DNA of 32,565 bases from Bordetella petrii (GCF_020991325.1 NZ_JAJMLX010000016.1:1-32565), one strand, 5' to 3'; positions 1 to 8,734 are shown, numbered from the stretch's first letter. The notes: generated by a model not told the origin, from the sequence alone. Translations and numbers: made by a program.

Positions 1-2
1 GC

Positions 3-578
3 CAGGCCGCGGCCAGGCTGCGCGATGCCTGGCTGGCCCAGTCGCGTACCTTGCTGCCCGCGCCGGTGGACGGCCTGATCGCCCGCCGCAGCGTGCAAGT
101 CGGCCAGCGCGTGGCGCCAGGCGCCACGCTCATGAACGTAGTGCCGCTGAACCAGGTATGGGTCGAGGCCAACTTCAAGGAAGGCCAGCTGCGCCACATG
201 CATCCCGGCCAGGCTGCCACGCTGACGGCCGACATGTACGGCAGCGCTGTCGAATACCACGGCACCGTGGTCGGACTAGATGCCGGCACGGGCAGCGCCT
301 TCGCCCTGCTGCCCGCACAGAATGCCACGGGCAACTGGATCAAAGTGGTGCAGCGCGTACCCGTGCGCATTGAACTGGACCCCCAGGAACTGCAGGCGCA
401 TCCGCTGCGCGTAGGTCTGTCCATGGATGTCGAAGTCGACATCAGCCAGGACGGCGGCCAGCTGGAGCCGCTGCCGCAGCGCCATGAACCGGCCTGGTCC
501 ACGCAGGCGTTCAGCGACACGCAGGCCGAGGCCGACGCCCTGATCGCGAAGATCATCAAGGCCAACCTGGCATCATGA
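3..578 (+). CDS. emrA: EmrA-type HlyD-family periplasmic adaptor (3' part)
   Basis: The reading frame is open from the window edge (first full codon at 3), so the N-terminus, membrane anchor and most of the coiled-coil hairpin lie outside. What remains is the second lipoyl half-motif (LLPAPVDGLIARR, then VGQRVAPGATLMNVVPL) followed by the beta-barrel segment VWVEANFKEGQL and a C-terminal beta domain. This arrangement and the wording of the motifs match membrane-fusion proteins of the EmrA class, which link an inner-membrane MFS pump to an outer-membrane channel. The stop codon overlaps the start of the next gene by 4 nt (ATGA), so the two are translationally coupled. Family assignment is firm. 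The exported substrate cannot be told, because EmrAB-like pumps handle varied hydrophobic toxins and acids. Confidence 0.9.
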   Translation, partial: QAAARLRDAWLAQSRTLLPAPVDGLIARRSVQVGQRVAPGATLMNVVPLNQVWVEANFKEGQLRHMHPGQAATLTADMYGSAVEYHGTVVGLDAGTGSAFALLPAQNATGNWIKVVQRVPVRIELDPQELQAHPLRVGLSMDVEVDISQDGGQLEPLPQRHEPAWSTQAFSDTQAEADALIAKIIKANLAS

Positions 579-2164
579 GCGACGCGCCCCGGTCATCCGC
601 CGCGGGCGGCGCGCCGCCGCCGCTCGAAGGCGCCACCCGCATCATCGGGTCGATCGCGCTGTCGACAGCCGTGTTCATGAACGTGCTGGACACCTCGATC
701 GCCAACGTATCCATTCCCACGATATCGGGCGACCTGGGGGTCAGCACCAGCCAGGGTACCTGGGTCATCACGTCGTTTGCCGTCGCCAACGCCATCACGG
801 TGCCGCTGACCGGCTGGCTGACCCAGCGTTTCGGCCAGGTGCGCCTGTTCCTGATCTCTACCCTGCTGTTCGTGGTGGCCTCGTGGCTATGCGGTTTTTC
901 TCCCTCGCTGGAAGCGCTGATCGCTTTCCGCGTGCTGCAAGGCGCGGTCGCGGGGCCGATGATCCCGCTATCGCAGGCCCTGATGCTGGCCAGTTTTCCA
1001 AAATCCAAGTCCGGCATGGCATTGGCGGTGTGGTCCATGACCACGTTGGTGGCCCCGGTGGCGGGGCCATTGCTGGGCGGCTGGATATCCGATAACTACA
1101 CTTGGCCGTGGATTTTCTACATCAATGTGCCGGTAGGCCTGCTGGCGGCGTGGATCAGCTGGCGGGTCTACCGCGACCGCGAATCGGCCACGCGCAAGCT
1201 GCCCATCGACAAGGTGGGGCTGGTGCTGCTGGTGGTGTGGGTAGGAGCCCTGCAGATCATGCTGGACAAGGGCAAGGAACTGGACTGGTTCGCCAGTCCG
1301 GTCATCCTGGCACTGGCCCTGGTAGCCTTCGTGGCCTTCGTGTTCTTCTTGATCTGGGAGCTGACCGACGCCCATCCCATCGTGGACTTGCGCCTGTTCA
1401 AAGAGCGCAATTTCACCGTGGGCGCCCTGACGCTGGCCGTGGCCTATGGCGTGTTCTTCGGCAACGTCGTGCTGCTGCCTTTGTGGCTGCAGAGCAATAT
1501 GGGCTATACCGCCACCTATGCGGGCCTGGTCACCGCGCCGGTCGGCCTGCTGGCCATCCTGCTCACCCCCATCGTCGGCAAGATGCTGGCCACGCGCGAC
1601 CCCCGCCAGCTGGTCACGGTGGCCTTCCTGATTTTCGCGGTGGTGTGCTTCATGCGCGCCGGCTTCAACCCGCAGGTCGACATGCGCACGCTGATGATTC
1701 CCACGATCGTCCAGGGCGCGGCCATGGCGGCATTCTTCGTGCCCCTGACCTCCATCACCCTGTCGGGGCTCGAGCCGTGGCGCATTCCGGCGGCGTCGGG
1801 CCTGTCGAACTTCCTGCGCTTGACGGCGGGCGCATTCGGCACGTCTATCGCCACCACGCTATGGGAAAACCGGGCCTCGCAGCACCACGCCCGCCTGACG
1901 GAAATCGCCTCGCCCGGGCACCAGCCGTTCGACCAGGCGCTCTCGACCCTGCAAAACGCCCTGGGTCTGTCTCACCAAGAGGCCATCACGCGGCTGGACG
2001 GCATGATCAACACACAAGCGTTCACCATGTCGGCGCTGGACGTGTTCTATGCATCGGGAGTGATCTTCGTCCTGCTGACCGGCCTGGTGTGGTTCGCGCA
2101 CGGCCGGGACAAGACATCCGCCAGCGGCGGCGGTGCCGCCGAGGCAGCCGCAGGAGCGCACTGA
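575..2164 (+). CDS. emrB: EmrB-type DHA2 family MFS exporter
   Basis: This 529-residue, very hydrophobic protein belongs to the 14-helix DHA2 drug:H+ antiporter group. Near the N-terminus it has VLDTSIANVSIPTISGDLG, the family's motif in TM1. The next conserved stretch, WVITSFAVANAITVPLTGWL, is followed by RFGQVRLF (motif A loop) and a motif C-like region ending GPLLGGWISDNYTWPWIFYINVPVG. The length is close to E. coli EmrB (about 512 residues). It starts at the ATG overlapping the adaptor's stop codon and presumably forms an inner-membrane pump with it. The C-terminal tail is Gly/Ala-rich and cytoplasmic. A hairpin at 2201-2230 follows the stop. The substrate is unknown. Confidence 0.93.
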   Translation: MSDAPRSSAAGGAPPPLEGATRIIGSIALSTAVFMNVLDTSIANVSIPTISGDLGVSTSQGTWVITSFAVANAITVPLTGWLTQRFGQVRLFLISTLLFVVASWLCGFSPSLEALIAFRVLQGAVAGPMIPLSQALMLASFPKSKSGMALAVWSMTTLVAPVAGPLLGGWISDNYTWPWIFYINVPVGLLAAWISWRVYRDRESATRKLPIDKVGLVLLVVWVGALQIMLDKGKELDWFASPVILALALVAFVAFVFFLIWELTDAHPIVDLRLFKERNFTVGALTLAVAYGVFFGNVVLLPLWLQSNMGYTATYAGLVTAPVGLLAILLTPIVGKMLATRDPRQLVTVAFLIFAVVCFMRAGFNPQVDMRTLMIPTIVQGAAMAAFFVPLTSITLSGLEPWRIPAASGLSNFLRLTAGAFGTSIATTLWENRASQHHARLTEIASPGHQPFDQALSTLQNALGLSHQEAITRLDGMINTQAFTMSALDVFYASGVIFVLLTGLVWFAHGRDKTSASGGGAAEAAAGAH

Positions 2165-2200
2165 CCCGCCGCTGGCAGCGGGTCGGCGCGGAACTTGCCG

Positions 2201-2230
2201 GGTGCCTGGCTCCCGCGGGGGCCAGGCACC
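2201..2230. terminator. Hairpin between convergent emrB and tartrate dehydrogenase genes
   Basis: A perfect 10-bp inverted repeat (GGTGCCTGGC / GCCAGGCACC) encloses a 10-nt loop that itself contains CCCGCGGG. It sits 36 nt after the emrB stop and 7 nt before the stop of the opposing gene, the usual place for a bidirectional terminator. No clear T-run follows on either side, so termination is inferred from position and stem strength only. Confidence 0.5.
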
Positions 2231-2237
2231 GGCCAGA

Positions 2238-3308
2238 TCAGCCCGCCGCCACCAGTTCGGCAATCGCCTTGCCCACGTCCTGCGTGGACGCCTTGCCCTT
2301 CATGTCGGGCGTGCGCGGCCCTTCGGCCAGCACTTTCTCGATGGCATCGACCACCGCCTTGGACGCCTGGGGATAGCCCAGGAAGTCCAGCATCAGGGCG
2401 CCGCTCCAGATCTGCCCGATCGGGTTGGCAATACCCTTGCCATAGATATCGGGCGCCGAACCATGCACGGGCTCGAACAGCGAGGGGAACTTGCGGTCGG
2501 GATTCAGATTGGCCGACGGCGCAATACCGATCGTGCCGGTGCAAGCCGGGCCCAGGTCCGAGAGGATGTCGCCGAACAGATTCGATGCCACCACCACATC
2601 GAACCAGTCCGGATGCTGCACGAAGTGCGCGCACAGAATATCGATGTGGTATTTGTCCCAGCGCACGTCGGGATACTGCTTGGCCACATCGGCTACCCGC
2701 TCATCCCACCAGGGCATGGAAATGGAAATGCCGTTCGACTTGGTGGCGGCCGTCAGGTGCTTGCCGCGCTTCTGGGCCAGCTCGAAGGCGAACTTCAGTA
2801 CCCGGTCGGCACCCACGCGGGTGAACACGCTTTCCTGGATCACCACCTCACGCTCGGTACCCGCGAACAGGCGGCCGCCGCTGTTCGAATACTCACCCTC
2901 GGTGTTCTCGCGCACGATGAAGAAGTCGATATCGCCCGGCTTGCGGTCGGCCAACGGCGAGGGCACACCCGGCATCAGGCGCACCGGCCGCAGGTTGATG
3001 TACTGGTCGAAATCGCGGCGGAAGCGGAACAGGGAACCCCACAGCGCCTCGTGGTCGGGCACGGTGGCGGGCCAGCCGATGGCGCCGAAGAAAATGGCCT
3101 CGTGGCCGCCGATCTGCGCGGCCCAGTCATCGGGCATCATTTTGCCGTGCTTGGCGTAGTAGTCGCAGCTCCAGTCGAACTGGTCCCACTGGAAGCCTAT
3201 GCCGAACCGCGAGGCCGCGGCATCCAGTACGCGCAGGCCTTCGGGCACCACTTCCTTGCCGATGCCGTCTCCGGGAATGACCGCGATTTTGTGTGTAGTT
3301 GCTGCCAC
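2238..3308 (-). CDS. Tartrate / D-malate dehydrogenase (decarboxylating), TtuC-like
   Basis: The 356-residue protein is a member of the isocitrate/isopropylmalate dehydrogenase superfamily. Visible features are the N-terminal IPGDGIGKEV, the substrate-binding arginine segment FRRDFDQYINLRPVR, the ENTEGEYS loop, the lysine segment ATKSNGIS, metal-binding aspartates in DILCAHFV and SNLFGDILSDLGP, and the NAD-contacting EPVHGSAPDIYGKG. The WDQFDWSCDYYAKHGKMMPDDW start is characteristic of the tartrate dehydrogenase/decarboxylase group rather than LeuB. Family members oxidise L-tartrate, meso-tartrate or D-malate with NAD+ and Mn2+ in the cytoplasm. The start is a GTG with GGAG seven bases upstream. 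It stands alone between a hairpin and the MocR gene. Isopropylmalate dehydrogenase is the less likely alternative. Confidence 0.9.
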   Translation of the reverse strand: MAATTHKIAVIPGDGIGKEVVPEGLRVLDAAASRFGIGFQWDQFDWSCDYYAKHGKMMPDDWAAQIGGHEAIFFGAIGWPATVPDHEALWGSLFRFRRDFDQYINLRPVRLMPGVPSPLADRKPGDIDFFIVRENTEGEYSNSGGRLFAGTEREVVIQESVFTRVGADRVLKFAFELAQKRGKHLTAATKSNGISISMPWWDERVADVAKQYPDVRWDKYHIDILCAHFVQHPDWFDVVVASNLFGDILSDLGPACTGTIGIAPSANLNPDRKFPSLFEPVHGSAPDIYGKGIANPIGQIWSGALMLDFLGYPQASKAVVDAIEKVLAEGPRTPDMKGKASTQDVGKAIAELVAAG

Positions 3309-3371
3309 CTATGTTCTCCAATTGATGTCCAAACCTGATCCGGCGCGCCAGCGGCGGGGGCCAAGGCCCGG

Positions 3372-4922
3372 CTAGGCGCCGCTCCACGCCTCGGCGTTCA
3401 GTTTATCGCTGTATACAGCCTTGCGCTGCGAACGTTGTACATGGTCCAGCGCCGGGGTAATGACCTGCACCAGTTTGTCGAATGCGGGATGGATCTCTTC
3501 TTCGGGCACACAGGCGTAGCCCAGCAGCACGCCAGGGCGTGCTTCGCGCTCGCTGGCGTAGTAGCGCGACAGAGGCCGCGCGTGCAGGCCCAATGTGCGC
3601 GCGGCAATGGAAATGCCCAGGTCGTCGACGCCGTCGGGCAGGTGCATCACCAGATGCAGGCCCGCTTCGTGCGTGGAAATCGGCCAGTCCGCGCCGAACC
3701 GCCCGGTAATGGCCTCGCGCAACAGCGCCTGCCGTGCCGCGTAGCGCTGCTTCATGCGGCGGATATGGCTGGCGTAGTGCCCGCCCTCGATGAAGTCCGC
3801 CAGCACCGCCTGGTCCATCAGGCGCCCCTCGCGATACAACTCCGACAGACCCATCGCCGCGTGGCTGGCCAACGGCTTGGGCAACACCATATAGCCCAGC
3901 CGGAAACCGGGAAACAGTGTCTTCGAGAACGTGCCCACATACAGTACCCGGTCGTGCTGGTCCAGCCCCTGCAGCGATGCGATGGGCCGTCCGTCGAAGC
4001 GGAACTCGCTGTCGTAGTCGTCCTCGATGATCCAGGCGCCGCGCGTGTGGGCGTATTCCAGCAGCATGCGCCGGCGCGCCAGGCTCATGACCATGCCCAA
4101 CGGGTACTGGTGCGACGGTGTCACGAAAATAAAGCGCGGCGGATCGCGCAGTTGCTGCGGGCTGGGCGCCATGCCCTCATCGTCCACCGCCACCGGCACG
4201 GGCGCAATGCCGCAGGCCACCAGGGTGGACCGCGCGCCCCAATAACCGGGGTTTTCCATCCAGGCCGTGTTGCCGTGGTCACCGAGCAGCCGGGCCAGCA
4301 GGCTCAGCGATTGATGAATGCCGCTGGTCAGCACGATCTGGTCGGCCTCGCACTTTACCGAGCGCGACAGCCGCAAGTGTTCGGCCAGCGCGCGGCGCAG
4401 CGGCAGGTATCCCGCCCCATGCGCGTAGGTCAGCAACTCGGGCTGGGCCTGCCGCCAACGGCGCCCCTGCAGCCTGGCCCATACCGCGCGCGGAAACAAC
4501 GACACATCCGGCACCCCCGGCACGAACGCACCCCACTGGCGGTCCGAGGCAGAAGCCTCATGCACCAGGCGCGAGCCCCGCCGCGACAAGGCAAACTGCG
4601 GCAGGGCCGTCCCCTGGGCCTGCCCGTCGGGCGCGGCGGCCTGCTGCATGGCGGGCACGGTATCGGAAACATAGGTACCACTTCCAAATACCGACACCAG
4701 GTACCCTTCGGCCAGCAACTGATCGTAAGCATGCAGCACGGTATTGCGGGATAACCCTGTGTCCGACGCCAGCGCCCGCGTGGCCGGCAGCTTGGTGCCG
4801 GCCGGCACGTCTCCGTCCAGGATGAGCGTACGCACGATGTCGTAGATCTGCCGGGACAGCGCGACCGGGGCGCGGCGCTCCAATCGCTGTAACAGGCACT
4901 CGGACAGAATCAGTTCTTTCAA
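3372..4922 (-). CDS. MocR/GabR-type regulator: GntR winged helix fused to aminotransferase-like domain
   Basis: Residues of roughly 10-75 form a GntR winged helix (SRQIYDIVRTLILDG, LPATRALASDTGLSRNTV, YLVSVFGSGTYVSD). The rest resembles a fold-type I PLP aminotransferase with the landmarks ENPGYWGAR, FVTPSHQYPLG, EDDYDSEFRF and TFSKTLFPGFRLGY, whose Lys (about residue 331) would bind PLP. Proteins of this build are transcription factors that sense PLP plus an amine or amino acid. The chosen TTG start gives 516 residues, typical for the family. An in-frame ATG at 5009-5007 would add 29 residues without similarity and would place the candidate operator inside the gene. It is divergent from the transporter array starting at 5214 and is probably its regulator (inference from position). 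Confidence 0.88.
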   Translation of the reverse strand: MKELILSECLLQRLERRAPVALSRQIYDIVRTLILDGDVPAGTKLPATRALASDTGLSRNTVLHAYDQLLAEGYLVSVFGSGTYVSDTVPAMQQAAAPDGQAQGTALPQFALSRRGSRLVHEASASDRQWGAFVPGVPDVSLFPRAVWARLQGRRWRQAQPELLTYAHGAGYLPLRRALAEHLRLSRSVKCEADQIVLTSGIHQSLSLLARLLGDHGNTAWMENPGYWGARSTLVACGIAPVPVAVDDEGMAPSPQQLRDPPRFIFVTPSHQYPLGMVMSLARRRMLLEYAHTRGAWIIEDDYDSEFRFDGRPIASLQGLDQHDRVLYVGTFSKTLFPGFRLGYMVLPKPLASHAAMGLSELYREGRLMDQAVLADFIEGGHYASHIRRMKQRYAARQALLREAITGRFGADWPISTHEAGLHLVMHLPDGVDDLGISIAARTLGLHARPLSRYYASEREARPGVLLGYACVPEEEIHPAFDKLVQVITPALDHVQRSQRKAVYSDKLNAEAWSGA

Positions 4923-4945
4923 AGTGGCACCAGAAACAAAAAACG

Positions 4946-4971
4946 ATTTGGACCTATTGAGAGTACCAAAT
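4946..4971. promoter_or_regulatory. Candidate MocR operator / promoter region
   Basis: An interrupted inverted repeat, ATTTGGACC then GTACCAAAT (7 of 9 pairs match, with perfect ATTTGG/CCAAAT arms), lies just upstream of the MocR start and in the gap facing the transporter genes. On the + strand TTGGAC (4948) and TATCCG (4971) sit 17 bp apart, a weak sigma70-like pair. MocR proteins often bind short repeats near promoters (GabR uses ATACCA boxes), and the right arm contains TACCA. Assignment to this regulator is inference. Confidence 0.4.
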
Positions 4972-5213
4972 ATCCGATACGCTGCCTCAGCGCAAGCAGA
5001 AACGTCCATAGAAATGCCAAGGGGAAACCATGCAGCCGGACTTGCCGCAACTTGCCGCCTCACCCCCTGGCCGGACGAAGGCCAGCGCCGCGTCGTACCT
5101 TGTTTTACCTGTTCCAACCGCAGCACCCGAGTAGCCGGGGTGGTACGGCGGCCGCTTATGCACAGGAGCCCAGCGCCGTCCGCCCTCCTTCCATTCAAGC
5201 CCGGAGGTTCATA

Positions 5214-6788
5214 GTGAAACTGACAACACGCCTCAAACTGTCGCTAGGCGCGCTGGCCCTGGCAAGCATCCTACCCACCGCGGCCTCGCAGGCGCAGACG
5301 CGCGGCGGTACGCTCAGCATGATCGTGCAGCCCGAGCCGCCGATTCTGATTCCGGCCATGAACCAGCAGGCTCCCACCCAGTTCGTGGCGGGCAAGATCT
5401 ACGAAAGCCTGCTGACGTATTCGTTCGACCTGAAGCCGCAGCCCGGCCTGGCCAAGAGCTGGGAAGTCGCGCCCGACGGGCTGGCCTACACCTTCCATCT
5501 GCAAGAAGGCGTGAAATGGCACGATGGCAAGCCCTTTACCGCCGATGACGTGGTGTTCTCGCTGACCGAACTGCTGCCCAAGACGCACGCCCGCGCGCGC
5601 GTCATCCTGGGGCGCTACCTGGACAAGGTCGAGAAGGTTGACGACCACACGGTCACCATCCGCCTGAAGACGCCCTTCCCGGCCTTCATGCTGATGTTCG
5701 AACCCGGGTTCGCGCCCATGATGCCCAAGCACATCTATGCCGGCACCGACTACATGAAGAACCCGGCCAACCAGAAGCCGGTAGGCACGGGCCCGTTCAT
5801 GTTCAAGGAATGGAAGCGCGGCGAATACATCAAGCTCGAGCGCAATCCGAATTACTGGAAACAGGGCCAGCCCTACCTGGACGAACTCGTCTTCAACGTG
5901 ATCCCCGACTCGGCGTCCCGCGCGGTGGCGTTCGAGCGCGGCAGCGTGGACGTGCTGCGCGGCGGCGACGTCGACAACGTCGACGTCAAGCGCCTGCGCG
6001 CCCTGCCCAACGTCGAATACACCACCAAGGGCTGGGAGATGTTCTCGCCCCAGGCCTACCTGATGTTCAACATGCGCACGCCGCCGCTGGACAACGTCAA
6101 GGTGCGCCAGGCGGTCATGGCGGCGCTGAACCGCAAGCTCATCGTCAACAACATCTTCTTCGGCCTGGGCAAAGTCGCCACCAGCCCGTTCGTCACGACG
6201 GAAATGTTCTATGACAAGAACATGCCCGCCATAGACTTCGACATGAAGAAGGCGCGCGCGCTGATCAAGGAATCCGGCATAGACCCCAGCGCCTACACCC
6301 TGCGCTTCCTCAGTTTTCCGTACGGATCCACCTGGGACCGCCTGGGCGAATACGTCAAGCAGTCCATGGAGCAGCTGGGCTTCAACATTACGGTGGAAGC
6401 CACCGATGCCGGCGGCTGGGCCAGCCGCACCGGCAACTGGGATTTCGACCTGACCCTGAACTACACCTACCAGTACGGCGATCCGGCGCTGGGCGTGCAG
6501 CGCCTGTACGCCGCAGCCAATATGGTCAAGGGTTCGCCATTTGCCAATGTGCAGGGCTACAACAACCCTGAAGCCGACAAGCTGTGGACAGCGGCCGCAT
6601 CGGAAGTAGACCCCGCCAAGCGCCAGGAGCTCTACACCAAGATCCAGACCATCCTGGTCAACGACGTGGCCAACGGGTTCCTGGTCGACATGGAATTCCC
6701 GACGCTGTATCGCGGCAACGTCAAGAACCTGGTGCAGACCGCCATCGGCATGAACGAGACGTTCGCCGACGTCTATATCGAGAAATAA
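5214..6788 (+). CDS. Periplasmic substrate-binding protein, family 5 (peptide/opine/nickel type)
   Basis: The GTG start at 5214 is preceded by GGAGG at 5203-5207 and gives 524 residues. A Sec signal peptide is plain: Lys/Arg-containing start, hydrophobic LSLGALALASILPTAA, and probable cleavage after ASQA before QTRGGTL. The mature protein shows SBP_bac_5 landmarks: RGGTLSMIVQPEPP at the start, LAKSWEVAPDGLAYTFHL, GVKWHDGKPFTADDVVFSL, PVGTGPFMFKEWKRGEYIKLERNPNYW and VRQAVMAALNRKLIV. Such proteins capture di-/oligopeptides or other compounds in the periplasm and deliver them to DppBCDF-like transporters, here encoded immediately downstream. The substrate is not deducible, but the linked amidohydrolase suggests an N-acylated or amide compound. 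Confidence 0.92.
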   Translation: MKLTTRLKLSLGALALASILPTAASQAQTRGGTLSMIVQPEPPILIPAMNQQAPTQFVAGKIYESLLTYSFDLKPQPGLAKSWEVAPDGLAYTFHLQEGVKWHDGKPFTADDVVFSLTELLPKTHARARVILGRYLDKVEKVDDHTVTIRLKTPFPAFMLMFEPGFAPMMPKHIYAGTDYMKNPANQKPVGTGPFMFKEWKRGEYIKLERNPNYWKQGQPYLDELVFNVIPDSASRAVAFERGSVDVLRGGDVDNVDVKRLRALPNVEYTTKGWEMFSPQAYLMFNMRTPPLDNVKVRQAVMAALNRKLIVNNIFFGLGKVATSPFVTTEMFYDKNMPAIDFDMKKARALIKESGIDPSAYTLRFLSFPYGSTWDRLGEYVKQSMEQLGFNITVEATDAGGWASRTGNWDFDLTLNYTYQYGDPALGVQRLYAAANMVKGSPFANVQGYNNPEADKLWTAAASEVDPAKRQELYTKIQTILVNDVANGFLVDMEFPTLYRGNVKNLVQTAIGMNETFADVYIEK

Positions 6789-6802
6789 AGACGGGCTGGC
6801 CC

Positions 6803-6832
6803 GGTACGCCGCGGACCGGTCCGTGGCGTACC
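6803..6832 (+). repeat. Near-perfect 30-bp palindrome between binding-protein and permease genes
   Basis: The left half GGTACGCCGCGGACC and right half GGTCCGTGGCGTACC are inverted copies differing at one position (a G·U wobble in RNA). Adjacent C6802/G6833 extends the stem to 16 pairs. In the mRNA it would form a very stable hairpin 14 nt after the binding-protein stop. Such intercistronic stems commonly protect the upstream message or dampen read-through, giving more binding protein than permease. Confidence 0.7.
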
Positions 6833-6843
6833 GCCGCAACCCT

Positions 6844-6858
6844 CGGCCCCGGGGGCCG
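6844..6858 (+). repeat. Second short GC hairpin upstream of the permease gene
   Basis: CGGCCCC and GGGGCCG form a 7-bp stem separated by one G, 12 nt after the larger palindrome and just before the permease Shine-Dalgarno (GGAGA at 6871). It lacks a T-tract, so it is more likely an mRNA structure than a terminator. Confidence 0.4.
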
Positions 6859-6884
6859 CGGCGTTCCGATGGAGATTGCACTGC

Positions 6885-7889
6885 ATGAAATTCCTGTCCT
6901 TCTTTATCTCGCGCGCGGGCAAGGCCTTGATGGTGGTGCTGGGCGTGGTCATCATCAACTTCTTCATGATCCGCCTGGCGCCTGGCGACCCTGCTGCCGT
7001 GCTGGCCGGCCAGGCCGGCGCGGGCGACCCCACCTACCTGGCCAACCTGCGGGCCGAATTCGGCCTGGACCAACCGCTGCTGACGCAGCTGTGGCTGTAT
7101 CTGAAAGGCGTGGTCCAGCTTGACCTGGGCTTCTCGTACCGCAATCACGTACCCGTGCTGGACCTGATCCTGGAGCGCCTGCCGGCCACCTTCCTGCTGA
7201 TGTCCTGCGCGTTCCTGTTCTCCATCGTATTCGGCGTACTGCTCGGTGTCGTGGCTGCCAAGGCGCGCTACCGCAACAAGCGCCGCTGGATCGACAGCAC
7301 GGTCATGACGGGCGCGCTGCTGCTGTACGCCACGCCGCTGTTCTGGCTGTCGCTGATGGGCATCTTGCTGTTCTCGGTGATGCTGGGCTGGCTGCCTGCC
7401 TTCGGCATGGAATCCGTCGGCACCCAGTTCACGGGCTGGGCACGCGTGCAGGACATCGCCATGCACCTGGTGCTGCCCACCATCACCCTGGGCTGCTTTT
7501 TCATGGCCGTATATGTCCGCCTGACGCGCGCCTCGATGCTCGAAGTAATAGGCATGGACTTCGTGAAAACCGCAAGGGCCAAGGGGGTCAGCCCCAATCG
7601 CGTGATCCGTGCCCACGTGCTGCGCAACGCCCTTCTGCCGGTGGTCACGTTCGCAGGCATCCAGCTTGGCCAGATGGCCGGTGGGGCAGTATTGACCGAA
7701 ACCGTGTTCGCCTGGCCCGGTATCGGCCGGCTGATGTTCGATGCGCTGCTGCAGCGCGACTACCAATTACTGCTGGGCATTTTCCTGGTGACGTCCGTGA
7801 TGGTGGTGGTGTTCAACCTGCTGACCGACATGCTGTACAGGTTGATAGACCCGCGCATCGCAGCGGGCTCGCAGGAGGGTTCCGCATGA
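6885..7889 (+). CDS. ABC transporter permease, DppB/OppB type
   Basis: This 334-residue inner-membrane protein has about six transmembrane helices. It opens with ISRAGKALMVVLGVVIINFFMIRLAPGDP, the classic DppB/OppB N-terminus, followed by LRAEFGLDQPLLTQLWLYLKG and the periplasmic loop. The EAA coupling loop is RAKGVSPNRVIRAHVLRNA, which contacts the ATPase. The ATG at 6885 is preferred because GGAGA lies nine bases upstream; a TTG at 6876 is in frame but overlaps the spacing region. Its stop overlaps the next start (ATGA at 7886). It pairs with the following permease to form the channel for the family-5 binding protein. Confidence 0.93.
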   Translation: MKFLSFFISRAGKALMVVLGVVIINFFMIRLAPGDPAAVLAGQAGAGDPTYLANLRAEFGLDQPLLTQLWLYLKGVVQLDLGFSYRNHVPVLDLILERLPATFLLMSCAFLFSIVFGVLLGVVAAKARYRNKRRWIDSTVMTGALLLYATPLFWLSLMGILLFSVMLGWLPAFGMESVGTQFTGWARVQDIAMHLVLPTITLGCFFMAVYVRLTRASMLEVIGMDFVKTARAKGVSPNRVIRAHVLRNALLPVVTFAGIQLGQMAGGAVLTETVFAWPGIGRLMFDALLQRDYQLLLGIFLVTSVMVVVFNLLTDMLYRLIDPRIAAGSQEGSA

Positions 7890-8725
7890 ACGCGTTCCTG
7901 AAGCGCTATATGCGCAATTATGGCGCGGTGGCCGGCCTGCTTGTCATGCTGGTGGTGGTGGCCACCGCCCTGGCCGCCCCGCTGCTGTACCCGGAATCGC
8001 CCTGGATGATGGTGGCCGACCCGCTCATCAAACCCTTCACCGACCCGGCCTATCCATTCGGCACCGACATGCTGGGCCGTGACATTACGGCCGGGCTGGT
8101 GTGGGGCGCTCGCGTTTCCCTGCTGGTAGGCCTGCTGTCAACTGGCGTGGCCCTGCTGTTCGGCATATTGGTTGGCGCCGTAGCGGGATATTGCGGCGGG
8201 CGCATCGACGACGCGCTGATGCGTTTCACCGAATTTTTCCAGACCATCCCGCAACTGGCCATGGCCGTGGTACTGGTGGCCGTGCTGAGCCCCACCGTGT
8301 ATTCCATCATGGGAGCGATCGCCCTGGTATCGTGGCCTCCGGCCGCGCGCCTGGTGCGTTCCGAGTTCATGACATTGAAGCAGCGCGAATTCGTGCAGGC
8401 CGCCATCGTCATCGGCCAAAGGCCCTCGCGCATCGTCTGCACCCAGATTCTGCCCAATGCCATGTCGCCCATCATCGTCTCGGCATCCTTCATGGTGGCC
8501 ACCGCCATCCTCACGGAATCGGCGCTGTCGTTCCTGGGATTGGGCGACCGCAACCTGATGAGCTGGGGCTTCATGATAGGCGCAGCGCGCACCATGATCC
8601 GCGAGGCCTGGTGGATGAGCGTATGGCCTGGCGTGGCCATCCTCCTGACGGTGCTGGCCATCAACCTGATCGGCGAAGGCCTGAACGATGCCCTCAACCC
8701 CCAACTGCGCAAGCGCGGCGAATAG
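7886..8725 (+). CDS. ABC transporter permease, DppC/OppC type
   Basis: The 279-residue protein has a short cytoplasmic start, a first helix (AVAGLLVMLVVVATALAAPLL), the family signature PFGTDMLGRDITAGLVWGARVSL, and a coupling loop around REFVQAAIVIGQRPSRIVCTQILPNAM. It ends with ESALSFLGLGDRNLMSWGFMI and a last helix. This is the DppC half of a peptide/opine/nickel-type importer. Translation is coupled to the upstream permease by a 4-nt overlap. GGAGG just after its TAG stop serves the ATPase gene. Confidence 0.93.
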   Translation: MNAFLKRYMRNYGAVAGLLVMLVVVATALAAPLLYPESPWMMVADPLIKPFTDPAYPFGTDMLGRDITAGLVWGARVSLLVGLLSTGVALLFGILVGAVAGYCGGRIDDALMRFTEFFQTIPQLAMAVVLVAVLSPTVYSIMGAIALVSWPPAARLVRSEFMTLKQREFVQAAIVIGQRPSRIVCTQILPNAMSPIIVSASFMVATAILTESALSFLGLGDRNLMSWGFMIGAARTMIREAWWMSVWPGVAILLTVLAINLIGEGLNDALNPQLRKRGE

Positions 8726-8734
8726 GAGGACGGC

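Noticed and set aside
5271-7766. An 831-codon minus-strand open frame opposite the binding protein and permease.
   Set aside because: It is His/Gln/Arg/Gly-rich with no recognisable domain, the typical antisense shadow of high-GC genes; the plus strand encodes two clear transporter proteins.
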